Assembly: GCF_000956405.1 (NCBI RefSeq)
Contig: NZ_JYIV01000022.1
Span: 97,767 to 161,766, forward strand
DNA from: Microbacterium oxydans
GTDB taxonomy: Bacteria; Actinomycetota; Actinomycetes; Actinomycetales; Microbacteriaceae
Direction of reading: 5' to 3'
DNA: 64,000 nucleotides
The position numbers were made by a program, and so were the translations under genes. Of this stretch, positions 1-8,018 are shown piece by piece. How positions within the stretch are numbered: position 1 is the first letter of the stretch; each line of letters begins with the position of its first letter. Under the pieces are notes generated by a model that made no database searches, was not told the origin of the DNA, and saw only the letters and a list, made by a program, of their open reading frames with translations.

Positions 1-13
1 AAGCGGACTGAGA

Positions 14-280
14 TCAGCCCATCATCGATTCGTAGATCTCCTTGCACGTAGGGCAGATGGGGAACTTCTCCGGATCGCGACCCGGAGTCCACTTCTTGCC
101 GCACAGGGCGCGCACCGGCTTGCCGGTGATCGCGGACTCGAGGATCTTGTCCTTCTTCACATAATGCGAGAAGCGCTCGTGGTCGCCCGGTTCGAGGTTC
201 TCTTCGCGGAGGAGCTCTTCCAGTTCGCGATCAAGCGTTGCCACGCCGCCCTGATCGGGGCTGTCCAGCGGAGTACTCAT
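14..280 (-). CDS. DUF3039 family small protein
   Basis: 88-residue protein of the actinobacterial DUF3039 family. The C-terminal half has Cys60 and a CPTC pair (Cys76, Cys79), with His34 and His39 upstream, so a small zinc-ribbon-like metal site is plausible (inference). The N-terminal 30 residues are acidic and probably flexible. No enzymatic motif is visible and the family function is unknown. It lies downstream of the ABC exporter genes on the same strand, 40 nt from the permease stop, and could be co-transcribed with them. Family assignment is fairly sure; any function is not. Confidence 0.85.
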   Translation of the reverse strand: MSTPLDSPDQGGVATLDRELEELLREENLEPGDHERFSHYVKKDKILESAITGKPVRALCGKKWTPGRDPEKFPICPTCKEIYESMMG

Positions 281-320
281 CCCGAGAGTCTAGCCGCGTC
301 GACAGCCTCGCGGGTGGCCG

Positions 321-1886
321 TCATGCCGTCTCGACGAACTCCATGAGACGCTCTCCGCTGCGCTCGAAGATGCGACCGCCGATGACGGCGCCCAGCGCCA
401 GCACCCCGAGGCCCGTGAGGAGCCCGACCCAGAACGTGGCGGGAGCATACGCCGTCCCCTCCAGGATCGTCGCCGCGAACAACCACATGGTGGGCGCGCT
501 CAGCACGATCGCTCCGATGAACGTCGCTGCGGGCCCGTAGACCCCCCGGGATGTGGGCCTCTGCGGCTGCTGGAATGGACTGTCTCCCGGCCGGGAGACA
601 GCGTAGGGAGCCACGACCGAGACGATGCTCGAGATGCCGAGGGCGCTGAAGAGCAGGCTGGCGGCCACGCCACCCAGCGGCAGCAGAAGACTCCAGTTGC
701 CCACGAGGAGGAGGGACAGTGGAACCGCGATGGCGAGCACCGGGATCGCGACGAGCAGTACGGGCACGAGTCGGCCGAGGCGATCGGGAAGCCCACGGAC
801 CCCGCTCGCCACATGCGTCCACAGCGCGGTCGAATCGTAGGCGACGTCGTTGTGCGGCAACCAGCCGAAGAACAGTGCCATCACCGGTACGGGGACCAGC
901 GCGGCGATCTCCACCGGAACACCGGCGACGATGAGCGGCAGCACGGTGAGCACGCCTGCGACCGGGACCACGATGATGTTCATGATGTAGCGACGGTCGC
1001 GGAGCCAGTACACGAGGCTTCGAGACGCGATCGCCCCGAAGGCGTTCGACGGCAGCAGCCCGAACCAGCCGAGCCCGGTGCGCTCCCGCGAGGCGACCGG
1101 ACGCTCGGTCGTCGTCAGGAGGCGGCGGACGACCCACGCCCACGAGATCCAGAGGAGAACGACGGTGAGGAACGCGATGATCCCCGTGGTCCACGCGGAT
1201 GCCGTCGCCCCCGCCGCGGAATCGAAGAGGAACGCCGGCGCCGCCGCGAACGGGCTGTAGCCGAACACACCGGAAAGGGTCGCCAGCGAAGGAGGCACGA
1301 GGCCGTCCCACCGAAGCGATCCGAAGAACACCGCGACCGGGAAGGCGATCACGATCAGCGCGAGCGCGAACAGGGCGGTGAGCTCCCGAGACCTCCGCTC
1401 GGGGAGGAGCAACGCGTTGAGGGCCATCCCGATCCGCGAGACCAGCATGGTGGTGACGACGCCGATGACAGTCATCAGGACCGCCAGCGGCCACGGGGTC
1501 CCCGCGCCGATCGCGACGATGCACACGCTGATGTAGACGGCCAGGAGCGCGAGGCTGGGCACGCTCACGAACGCGGCCAGCGTGAGCACCCACGGCATGT
1601 GGCGCTCATCGACCCCGAAGACCGCGAACCGGCGAGGATCGAGCTGGTCCACCGCACCGACGAGAAGCGGCCCCACGAGGAAACCGACCAGAAGCGCAGC
1701 ACCACCGAGGACGGTGACCGCCCGAGCGACCGGCACAGGGGCGGTCGACAGGCTGAAGACCGCGATGCACACCACGGCGGTGACGGCGACGACAGCGACG
1801 AACGAGATGATCGAACGGACCCGACGGTCACCGCGCAGGGTTCCGATCAGAAGCGCGAGCCTCAGTCGGAGAACGTGTGCAGCCAC
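321..1886 (-). CDS. ABC exporter membrane subunit (about 12 TM)
   Basis: 521-residue, strongly hydrophobic protein with about ten to twelve predicted membrane segments (for example near residues 25-48, 60-85 and 95-125, and a final pair near the C-terminus). Its ATG overlaps the 3' end of the upstream ATPase gene by 25 nt, so the two are translationally coupled and most likely form one transporter. No substrate-binding protein is encoded nearby, which fits an exporter of the ABC-2-like class. The substrate cannot be read from the sequence. Membrane topology and partnership are well supported; the precise subfamily is not. Confidence 0.8.
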   Translation of the reverse strand: MAAHVLRLRLALLIGTLRGDRRVRSIISFVAVVAVTAVVCIAVFSLSTAPVPVARAVTVLGGAALLVGFLVGPLLVGAVDQLDPRRFAVFGVDERHMPWVLTLAAFVSVPSLALLAVYISVCIVAIGAGTPWPLAVLMTVIGVVTTMLVSRIGMALNALLLPERRSRELTALFALALIVIAFPVAVFFGSLRWDGLVPPSLATLSGVFGYSPFAAAPAFLFDSAAGATASAWTTGIIAFLTVVLLWISWAWVVRRLLTTTERPVASRERTGLGWFGLLPSNAFGAIASRSLVYWLRDRRYIMNIIVVPVAGVLTVLPLIVAGVPVEIAALVPVPVMALFFGWLPHNDVAYDSTALWTHVASGVRGLPDRLGRLVPVLLVAIPVLAIAVPLSLLLVGNWSLLLPLGGVAASLLFSALGISSIVSVVAPYAVSRPGDSPFQQPQRPTSRGVYGPAATFIGAIVLSAPTMWLFAATILEGTAYAPATFWVGLLTGLGVLALGAVIGGRIFERSGERLMEFVETA

Positions 1887-3763
1887 TCGAGCCCCTCCAC
1901 CTCTCCGCTGGAACCGGCGAGCTCGACGAAGCGCGCCTCGAGCGTCTGTCCCGCGCGAACCTCGTCGATGGTCCCCTCGGCCAGCACCTCTCCTCCGACG
2001 ATGATCGCCACCCGGGAGCAGACGCGCTCGACCAGGTCCATGCCGTGGCTGGAGAGGATCACCGTGCCTCCATGGGAGACATAGGCGCGGAGGATGTCGA
2101 GGATCACGGCCGAGGAGACAGGGTCGACCGACTCGAACGGCTCATCGAGCACGAGCACTCGCGGCGAGTGGATCATGGCTCCTGCGAGCATGATCTTCTT
2201 GGTCATTCCGGCCGAGTAGTCCGAGACGACCCGGCTGAGCGCATCGCCGAGGTCGAACGCGCGAGCGAGGTCGGCCGCACGCTTCTCGATCACGTCCGCA
2301 GCGAGGCCGCGCAGCAGCCCGTAGTAATACAGCAGCTGACGACCCGTGAGACGGTCGAACGTACGCAGACGGTCGGGCAGCACTCCCATCAGTCTCTTCG
2401 CGGCCAGCGGCTGCTTCGCCTGGTCGATTCCGCAGATCACGACGCTGCCCTCGTCGGCACGCAGGAGTCCGGCGACGATCGAGAGGGTCGTCGTCTTGCC
2501 CGCGCCGTTGGGACCGACCACCCCATAGAACGATCCGGCCGGCACCGTCAGATCGATGCCGTCGACGGCGCGGTTGTCGCCGAACTGCTTGACGAGACCG
2601 CGGATGCTGATCGCCTCGCCGCCCGACAGCTCCTCGACGGCGTCAGCCGCCTCCGCGGCCGCATCATCGGAACTTCCGACGGCCTCGACGACCTCGATGA
2701 CCTCGACCGATGCAGCCGTTCCCGACTCGATCGGCGCCTCGGCGACCGACTCGACCTCGACCGGTTCGTCGTCGACGACCTCCGCCGCGAGGGCGGGAGC
2801 ATCGACGAGCTCGGCAACCGGCTCGGACTCGGCAATCGGCTCGGGCTCGGAAGCGGGCTCAGTCACCGGCTCCGGCGTCGAGGCGATTTCGACCGGCAGC
2901 ACCGGCTCCGCTGCAGGCTCGGCGGAACGTGAAGAGTCCACCGGAGCCGTCTCGGCCGCCCGGGGCTCCGGGGCGTTCTTCGCCGCGTCGGCCGCCGCCT
3001 TCTCGGCCTCATCGGCGGCCTTCTTCGCTGCCGCGTTCTTCGCTGCCGCTGCTTTCGCCGCCGCTGTCTTCGCCGCGGTCGTCTTGGCGGCGGCCGCACG
3101 AGCAGTGGACTTCGTCGCGGCCGCCTTCGTCGCGGCAGCTTTCGCCGCGACCGTCTTCGCCGTCGAAGTCTTCGCCGCCGTCGTCTTCGCTGCAGTCGTC
3201 TTCGCCGCCGTGGACTTCGCTGCAGTCGTCTTGGCAGCCGGGGTCTTCGCCGCAGTCGTCTTCGCCGCCGTCGTCTTCGCCGCAGTCTTCTTGGCAGCCG
3301 TGGTCTTCGCCGCCGTCGTCTTCGAAGCCGAGTTCTTCGCAGCGGCGGTGCGAGCCGCTGCCGAGCCGCGCGCGGTAGAGGTCGACGTTCCCTTCTGATC
3401 GGGCAACGCCTTGGCCAACGGCTCCACGACGATGTCGGCAGTCGGTGCGGCTTTCTCCGCCGCGGCCTTCACTGTCGACGCCTTCGCTGTCGTTGTCGAC
3501 GCCTTCGCTGTCGACGTCTTCGCCGCCGGCGACTTCGAAGCCGCCGTCCTCTTGGCACTCGTGGTGCTGCTCGTGGCCGGCTGCTTCGCGGCAGGCTTCC
3601 TCACGGCAGGCTTCTTCGCGGCAGGTCGCTTTGCCGTCGTCTCAGCCGTCGATACCTCGTCGGTACTCGATTTCTTCGACGTCGGGCGCTTCGTCGACGT
3701 CTTCTCTTGCGCGGTCTCGGTTTGGTCCACCTGGGCGGTGCGGTCGTCAGGGGAGGCAGTCAC
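1862..3763 (-). CDS. ABC ATPase with long histone-H1-like N-terminal tail
   Basis: 633 residues from a GTG start preceded by AGGA. The ATPase domain fills only residues ~383-633: Walker A GPNGAGKTT at 417-425, signature YSAGM at 516-520, Walker B VLVLDEP at 536-542 and H-loop His573. Ahead of it lies a low-complexity extension in two parts. Residues ~25-250 are Lys/Ala/Thr/Pro-rich with a five-residue AAKTT-type period between ~138 and 250, like bacterial histone-H1-like tails. Residues ~260-380 are acidic, rich in Glu, Pro, Val and Ala. Most ABC ATPases of this type are 230-310 residues. The gene overlaps the permease gene, so the protein should sit at the membrane; the tail could bind DNA, RNA or acidic polymers (inference). 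Confidence 0.9.
   Translation of the reverse strand: MTASPDDRTAQVDQTETAQEKTSTKRPTSKKSSTDEVSTAETTAKRPAAKKPAVRKPAAKQPATSSTTSAKRTAASKSPAAKTSTAKASTTTAKASTVKAAAEKAAPTADIVVEPLAKALPDQKGTSTSTARGSAAARTAAAKNSASKTTAAKTTAAKKTAAKTTAAKTTAAKTPAAKTTAAKSTAAKTTAAKTTAAKTSTAKTVAAKAAATKAAATKSTARAAAAKTTAAKTAAAKAAAAKNAAAKKAADEAEKAAADAAKNAPEPRAAETAPVDSSRSAEPAAEPVLPVEIASTPEPVTEPASEPEPIAESEPVAELVDAPALAAEVVDDEPVEVESVAEAPIESGTAASVEVIEVVEAVGSSDDAAAEAADAVEELSGGEAISIRGLVKQFGDNRAVDGIDLTVPAGSFYGVVGPNGAGKTTTLSIVAGLLRADEGSVVICGIDQAKQPLAAKRLMGVLPDRLRTFDRLTGRQLLYYYGLLRGLAADVIEKRAADLARAFDLGDALSRVVSDYSAGMTKKIMLAGAMIHSPRVLVLDEPFESVDPVSSAVILDILRAYVSHGGTVILSSHGMDLVERVCSRVAIIVGGEVLAEGTIDEVRAGQTLEARFVELAGSSGEVEGLEWLHTFSD
3014..3352 (-). 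repeat. Degenerate 15-bp coding repeat (AAKTT units)
   Basis: DNA encoding the Lys/Ala/Thr period of the ABC ATPase tail, residues ~138-250. Units such as GTCTTCGCCGCCGTC recur on the + strand about every 15 bp with third-position drift, giving more than 20 Ala-Ala-Lys-x-x units. Repeat number is likely to vary between strains through slippage or recombination. This is a protein-coding repeat, not a CRISPR array: there are no unique spacers and the reading frame stays open throughout. Confidence 0.85.
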
Positions 3764-4012
3764 CGTCCTACGGTATCAACGGGCGGCTGTGCGCCAAGGC
3801 CGCCGCGCAATAAACTGCCCTCGGATGCGGGGACTTCCCAGCAATCGCAGGGTGGTCCCAACCCTGTGCGTCTCGTGTGTAGTCGATCACGAAATGACAA
3901 CGGGGACCTCCTGGCCCTGGGGTTCCCAGGCGGAATCGATACCATGAACGCGGCACGACGAAGTGTCTGGTCGGTTAATCGACCGTGAACACAACTTCCT
4001 TTAGGAGCACTC

Positions 4013-4705
4013 GTGACTCTTCAGACCGTCATCCTCGCCGCCGGAATGGGCTCGCGCCTCGGCCGCGCGCTGCCGAAGCCGCTCACCGAACTGAGCGACG
4101 GCCGCACGATCATGGGCCAGCAGCACGACAACATCCGGGCCGCTTTCGGTTCCGACGCCCGCATCACCACCGTGGTCGGCTACCGCGCCGAGACGATCAT
4201 CGACGCATTCCCGAACGTGAACTACGTCCACAACGAGCGCTACGACGAGACCAACACCTCCAAGAGCCTGCTGCGCGCACTCGGTGCGACGGGCCGTGGT
4301 GGAGTGCTGTGGATGAACGGCGATGTCGTCTTCGATCCGATGATCCTCGGCCGCGCTCTCGAATACATCGAGCGCGACCAGTCGTTCGTCACGGTCAACA
4401 CCTCCAAGGTCAGCGACGAAGAGGTGAAGTACACGGTCACGGCCGAGGGTTTCATCAACGAACTGTCCAAGACCGTCAAGGGCGGACTCGGCGAGGCCGT
4501 GGGCATCAACTACATCTCCTCCAGCCAGAAGAAGGCGTTCATGCGTCAGCTCCAGCGCGTGGAGGACCAGGACTACTTCGAGCGCGGTCTCGAACTCGCG
4601 ATCGCCGAGGACGGGCTGCTGCTCGAGCCGATGGACGTCTCCGACCTGTACGCGGTCGAGGTCGACTTCGCGGAAGACCTGGAGCGGGCGAACCTCTTCG
4701 TCTGA
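4013..4705 (+). CDS. NTP transferase family nucleotidyltransferase
   Basis: 230-residue enzyme with the nucleotidyltransferase fold. The N-terminal loop LAAGMGSRLG (8-17) is the phosphate-binding signature, followed by Lys22 in PKPL. Asp104 in MNGDVV and Asp109 are candidate metal ligands, and NTSKSL at 81-86 resembles the LicC/phosphocholine cytidylyltransferase-like branch. It probably joins a nucleotide to a phosphorylated sugar or alcohol for the envelope. The GTG start is chosen because AGGAG at 4003-4007 lies 5 nt upstream. It stands alone, divergent from the ABC exporter and closed by a strong hairpin, so context does not reveal its substrate. Confidence 0.8.
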   Translation: MTLQTVILAAGMGSRLGRALPKPLTELSDGRTIMGQQHDNIRAAFGSDARITTVVGYRAETIIDAFPNVNYVHNERYDETNTSKSLLRALGATGRGGVLWMNGDVVFDPMILGRALEYIERDQSFVTVNTSKVSDEEVKYTVTAEGFINELSKTVKGGLGEAVGINYISSSQKKAFMRQLQRVEDQDYFERGLELAIAEDGLLLEPMDVSDLYAVEVDFAEDLERANLFV

Positions 4706-4715
4706 TCGCACGGCA

Positions 4716-4751
4716 CGAAAGCCCGGTCCCCCTCGCGGGACCGGGCTTTCG
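4716..4751 (+). terminator. Intrinsic terminator after nucleotidyltransferase
   Basis: Perfect 15-bp inverted repeat CGAAAGCCCGGTCCC (4716-4730) and its complement (4737-4751) around a 6-nt loop, followed by GCGTTTT. It starts 10 nt after the stop codon. Confidence 0.85.
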
Positions 4752-4785
4752 GCGTTTTCGCGGACTGTCTCCATAGGATCACTGC

Positions 4786-5769
4786 ATGGCTCCCAAGGTG
4801 CACAAGATCCACTCCCTCCCGGACGATGCTCCGTGGGATAAGGGCGTGCCCCCCGCCGGCTCGGCGGAGCATCCGATGATGGTGCGCGGTCTCGACCGCG
4901 TGCTGGCGATCCAGCGACCGTTGGTCCTCGCCCACATCCGAAGCATCCGGTTGCGCAATCCCCACGCGTCGCCCACCGAGATCATCCGCATCCTCGAGCG
5001 CCGCTACCTCGCGGCAGTGACGACCGGAGGAGCGGCGGTCGGAGCGACCGCGGTCGTCCCCGGCATCGGCACCGGTGTCACCCTCGCCCTCTCCGGCGTC
5101 GAGACCGTGGGCTTCGTGGAGTCCACCGCACTGTTCGCGCAGTCGGTCGCCGAGGTGCACGGGATCGCGGTCGCGAATCCGGACCGTGCTCGCGCTCTGG
5201 TGATGACGCTGATGCTCGGCAAGGAGGGCGTCGACCTCGTCGGACAGCTCGCCGGGCAGGTGGCCGGCCGCGGCGGGAGCAGATCCTCCTACTGGGGCGA
5301 GCTCGTCACGAAATCCCTCCCTCGCGCCGCGGTCGGCCCCCTCGTCGACCAGCTCAAGAGCATGTTCGTGAAGCAGTTCGCCGCGAAGGGCGGCGCGTCG
5401 GTCATCGGCAAGGCACTTCCGTTCGGGATCGGCGCCGCGATCGGAGGCGCGGGGAACAACATCCTCGGCCGACGCGTGCTGACCACTTCTCACAAAGCCT
5501 TCGGCGCTGCCCCGATCGACCTGCCACTGGAACTGGAGCCGATCCCCGGCGCCGAGAAGTTCGAGCTGCGGATGCTGCGAGGCGCACGCTACGCCGGGAA
5601 CGCCGTGGTGGGTGCCGCCGGCACCGTGGCACGAGGCGCAGAGTGGGTCGGACACCGTGTCGGTGGACGCGCCGGGCGCCGTCACGGCAGCGAGCCGGAA
5701 GAGCTCGAGGTCGGCGCCGGCGACCACTCCCTGCCCTCGAATCCCGGCGAGGAGCGCGAGGAGCGCTGA
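4786..5769 (+). CDS. EcsC-like protein of unknown function
   Basis: 327 residues. The central part has glycine-rich hydrophobic stretches (AVVPGIGTGVTLALSGVE, and a later IGKALPFGIGAAIGGAGNN) separated by a helical segment rich in Val, Ala and Arg. This pattern resembles EcsC-family proteins, where a GAxIGGxxN motif near the C-terminal third is typical. The C-terminal ~40 residues are polar and charged. There is no signal peptide or recognisable catalytic motif. The gene sits between a terminator and the acyl-CoA carboxylase genes with 81 nt to the next start. The coding call is firm from length and codon use; the family call is tentative and the function unknown. Confidence 0.7.
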   Translation: MAPKVHKIHSLPDDAPWDKGVPPAGSAEHPMMVRGLDRVLAIQRPLVLAHIRSIRLRNPHASPTEIIRILERRYLAAVTTGGAAVGATAVVPGIGTGVTLALSGVETVGFVESTALFAQSVAEVHGIAVANPDRARALVMTLMLGKEGVDLVGQLAGQVAGRGGSRSSYWGELVTKSLPRAAVGPLVDQLKSMFVKQFAAKGGASVIGKALPFGIGAAIGGAGNNILGRRVLTTSHKAFGAAPIDLPLELEPIPGAEKFELRMLRGARYAGNAVVGAAGTVARGAEWVGHRVGGRAGRRHGSEPEELEVGAGDHSLPSNPGEEREER

Positions 5770-5850
5770 GCGCAGGTCGCCAAAGGATCGGCCGAGCCGT
5801 TGTGGCGAGCATCCAACGGCCGAGGGCGAGCCGACGATAGGGTGGAATCC

Positions 5851-7440
5851 GTGACGGACAAGCCCGACCTCTTTACCACTGCCGGCAAGATCGCGGATCT
5901 GCGCGCTCGCTACACCGAAGCCGTCGTCGACGCAGAAGCGAAGGCGAAGGAGAAGCAGCACGCCAAGGGCAAGATGACCGCCCGCGAACGCATCGAGCTG
6001 CTCGTGGACCCGGGAAGCTTCGTCGAGTTCGATGAATACGTGCGCCACCGCACGACAGCGTTCGGCATGGACCGCTCCCGCCCCTACGGCGACTCGGTCG
6101 TGACCGGGGTCGGCACGATCAACGGCCGGACCGTCGCGGTCTACTCGCAGGATTTCTCCACATTCGGCGGCTCGCTCGGCGAGGTCGCCGGAGAGAAGAT
6201 CGTGAAGATCATGGAGTTCGCACTCGCCGGAGGGATGCCCTGCATCGGCATCCTCGATTCCGGAGGCGCACGCATCCAGGAAGGCGTCGTCGCCCTCGGC
6301 AAGTACGGTGAGATCTTCCGCCTGAACACCCGCGCTTCCGGAGTCATCCCGCAGATCTCCATCATCATGGGTCCGGCCGCGGGTGGCGCTGTGTACTCCC
6401 CCGCTCTGACCGACTTCGTCATCATGGTCGACAAGACCAGCCAGATGTTCGTCACGGGGCCGGACGTCATCAAGACCGTCACGGGCGAAGACGTGGGCAT
6501 GGAGGAACTGGGCGGCGCGTACACTCACAACACCCGCTCGGGTGTCGCCCACTACCTCGCGGAGGACGAGGACGACGCCATCGACTACGCGCGGACGCTC
6601 CTGAGCTTCCTCCCGGACAACAACATGGCGGAGCTGCCGTCGTACGAGAGCGCGTTCGAGTTCGAGACGACAGACGCGGACCGAGTGCTCAACACGATCG
6701 TCCCCGACTCGACCAACCAGCCCTACGACATCCACACGGTGATCGAGCACGTCGTCGACGAGGGCGACTTCCTCGAAGTGCAGCCGCTGTTCGCGCCCAA
6801 CATCGTGATCGGCTTCGGTCGTGTCGAGGGCCGCTCGGTCGGCATCATCGCCAACCAGCCCTCGCAGATGGCGGGCACCTTGAACATCGAGGCAGGCGAG
6901 AAGGCCAGCCGCTTCGTGCGGTTCTGCGACGCCTTCTCGATCCCGATCGTCACGCTCGTCGACGTTCCCGGCTACCTGCCCGGCACGGATCAGGAGTGGA
7001 CGGGAGTCATCCGTCGTGGCGCGAAGCTGCTCTACGCCTATGCAGAGGCCACCGTGCCCCTGGTCACCGTCATCCTGCGCAAGGCGTACGGGGGCGCATA
7101 CATCGTGATGGGCTCGAAGCAGCTCGGCGCGGACGTGAATCTCGCGTGGCCGACCGCCGAGATCGCGGTCATGGGCGGTCAGGGAGCGGTCAACATCCTG
7201 TACCGCGGCGAGATCAAGAAGGCCGAAGAGGCCGGCGAAGACGTCGCCGCCGTGCGCACCCGGCTCGCGAACGAGTACACGTACAACGTGGCGTCGCCCT
7301 TCCTGGCCGCCGAGCGCGGGGAACTCGACGGCATCATCGAGCCGGCCAACACCCGCGTCTCGATCGCGAAGGCACTTCGCGCCCTGCGCGGAAAGCGCGC
7401 GGAGCTGCCCCCGAAGAAGCACGGGAACATCCCGCTGTGA
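5851..7440 (+). CDS. accD5: Acyl-CoA carboxylase beta (carboxyltransferase) subunit
   Basis: 530-residue carboxyltransferase that transfers CO2 from carboxybiotin to acetyl- or propionyl-CoA, feeding fatty-acid and methyl-branched lipid synthesis. Visible family motifs are [25 protein letters not shown] and [11 protein letters not shown]. The residue known in Streptomyces AccB/PccB to set acyl-chain preference falls at Ile418 in [10 protein letters not shown]; Ile is the acetyl-tolerant form and Asp the propionyl-specific form. The GTG at 5851 is preferred over an upstream in-frame start at 5800 because the family N-terminus begins there. Its stop overlaps the epsilon gene start. The biotinylated partner is encoded at 14454-16220. 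Confidence 0.93.
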   Translation: MTDKPDLFTTAGKIADLRARYTEAVVDAEAKAKEKQHAKGKMTARERIELLVDPGSFVEFDEYVRHRTTAFGMDRSRPYGDSVVTGVGTINGRTVAVYSQDFSTFGGSLGEVAGEKIVKIMEFALAGGMPCIGILDSGGARIQEGVVALGKYGEIFRLNTRASGVIPQISIIMGPAAGGAVYSPALTDFVIMVDKTSQMFVTGPDVIKTVTGEDVGMEELGGAYTHNTRSGVAHYLAEDEDDAIDYARTLLSFLPDNNMAELPSYESAFEFETTDADRVLNTIVPDSTNQPYDIHTVIEHVVDEGDFLEVQPLFAPNIVIGFGRVEGRSVGIIANQPSQMAGTLNIEAGEKASRFVRFCDAFSIPIVTLVDVPGYLPGTDQEWTGVIRRGAKLLYAYAEATVPLVTVILRKAYGGAYIVMGSKQLGADVNLAWPTAEIAVMGGQGAVNILYRGEIKKAEEAGEDVAAVRTRLANEYTYNVASPFLAAERGELDGIIEPANTRVSIAKALRALRGKRAELPPKKHGNIPL

Positions 7441-7676
7441 CCGAGCAGAACCTGCAGGAGGAACCCTCCCCCGACGCGCCGCTGCTCGACATCACCCGCG
7501 GCGCTGCCACCGAGGAGGAGCTTGCCGCTCTGATCGCCGTGATCAGCGAGGCATACGCGACGGAGGAGGCTGCCGCGGTGGCCGACGAGCCCTCCGTCTC
7601 CGCCTGGACCAAGACCCAGCGTCCGCTGCGTCGCCCGCTCCGGCGCGACATCCCGTGGGGGCGTTTCTCCGGCTGA
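7437..7676 (+). CDS. accE: Acyl-CoA carboxylase epsilon subunit
   Basis: 79-residue protein starting at GTG within the GTGA overlap with the beta gene. It has an acidic N-terminus, a central helix with EEELAAL, and a basic Trp-containing tail ([12 protein letters not shown], then PWGRFSG) typical of actinobacterial epsilon subunits, which stabilise the alpha-beta complex. The position directly behind accD5 is diagnostic. It is easily missed because the reading frame also runs open far upstream in the shadow of accD5. Confidence 0.85.
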   Translation: MTEQNLQEEPSPDAPLLDITRGAATEEELAALIAVISEAYATEEAAAVADEPSVSAWTKTQRPLRRPLRRDIPWGRFSG

Positions 7677-8018
7677 TCGCCCCGGCTCCCGTTTTCCGCC
7701 TCCGCTCGGCACGCGGAGGGACGCCGTCGGCGTGATCCGTGAACCCTCCGCTTCACGAACCACGTCGACGATCACCGCAGGACCCCCAGAGCCCCGCGCG
7801 GCCGCGTCCCCGTCGCCGCCTCGTGCACCCCTCTGCAAGCGGTGCACGGATCCCTCCTCGTCCAGGCCCGAATCCGTGTTCCGCATCGTGTGACGGTGCC
7901 GTGCACACAGTGGAACGCGGAGTCCGTGGATCTGTCCGAAGAACGAAGCCCAAATACTATATCGATTCGACTTATGCGTGCAAACGTGGATGCCCGAGTG
8001 CCGGCACCCCGCGAGTAT
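7677..8018. other. Intergenic region between convergent genes
   Basis: 342 nt between accE and the convergent ROK gene. It holds the accE hairpin, a second hairpin GTGCACC (7823-7829) with GGTGCAC (7841-7847), a further GTGCAC at 7901-7906, and an unusually AT-rich patch near 7950-7975. No coding frame with a start, ribosome site and actinobacterial codon bias was found. It could be a remnant left by gene loss. Confidence 0.5.
7699..7719 (+). terminator. Probable terminator after accE
   Basis: CCTCCGC (7699-7705) and GCGGAGG (7713-7719) pair perfectly around a 7-nt loop, 22 nt after the accE stop. There is no U-run, as is common in actinobacteria. A smaller 5-bp hairpin, ACGCC-GTC-GGCGT, follows at 7722-7734. 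Confidence 0.45.

Noticed and set aside
3014..3352. Possible CRISPR-like array
   Set aside because: Units are directly adjacent, keep the reading frame and have no unique spacers; they encode protein repeats.
1862..3763. Possible frameshift fusion of a histone-like gene to an ABC ATPase gene
   Set aside because: The frame is continuous from a GTG with a ribosome site through the ATPase motifs, without an internal stop or an obvious internal start signal.
4573..7422. Very long open frame antisense to the carboxylase beta gene
   Set aside because: Its Arg/His/Asp-rich, low-hydrophobic composition is the usual shadow of a GC-rich gene, and the opposite strand encodes a clearly recognisable enzyme.
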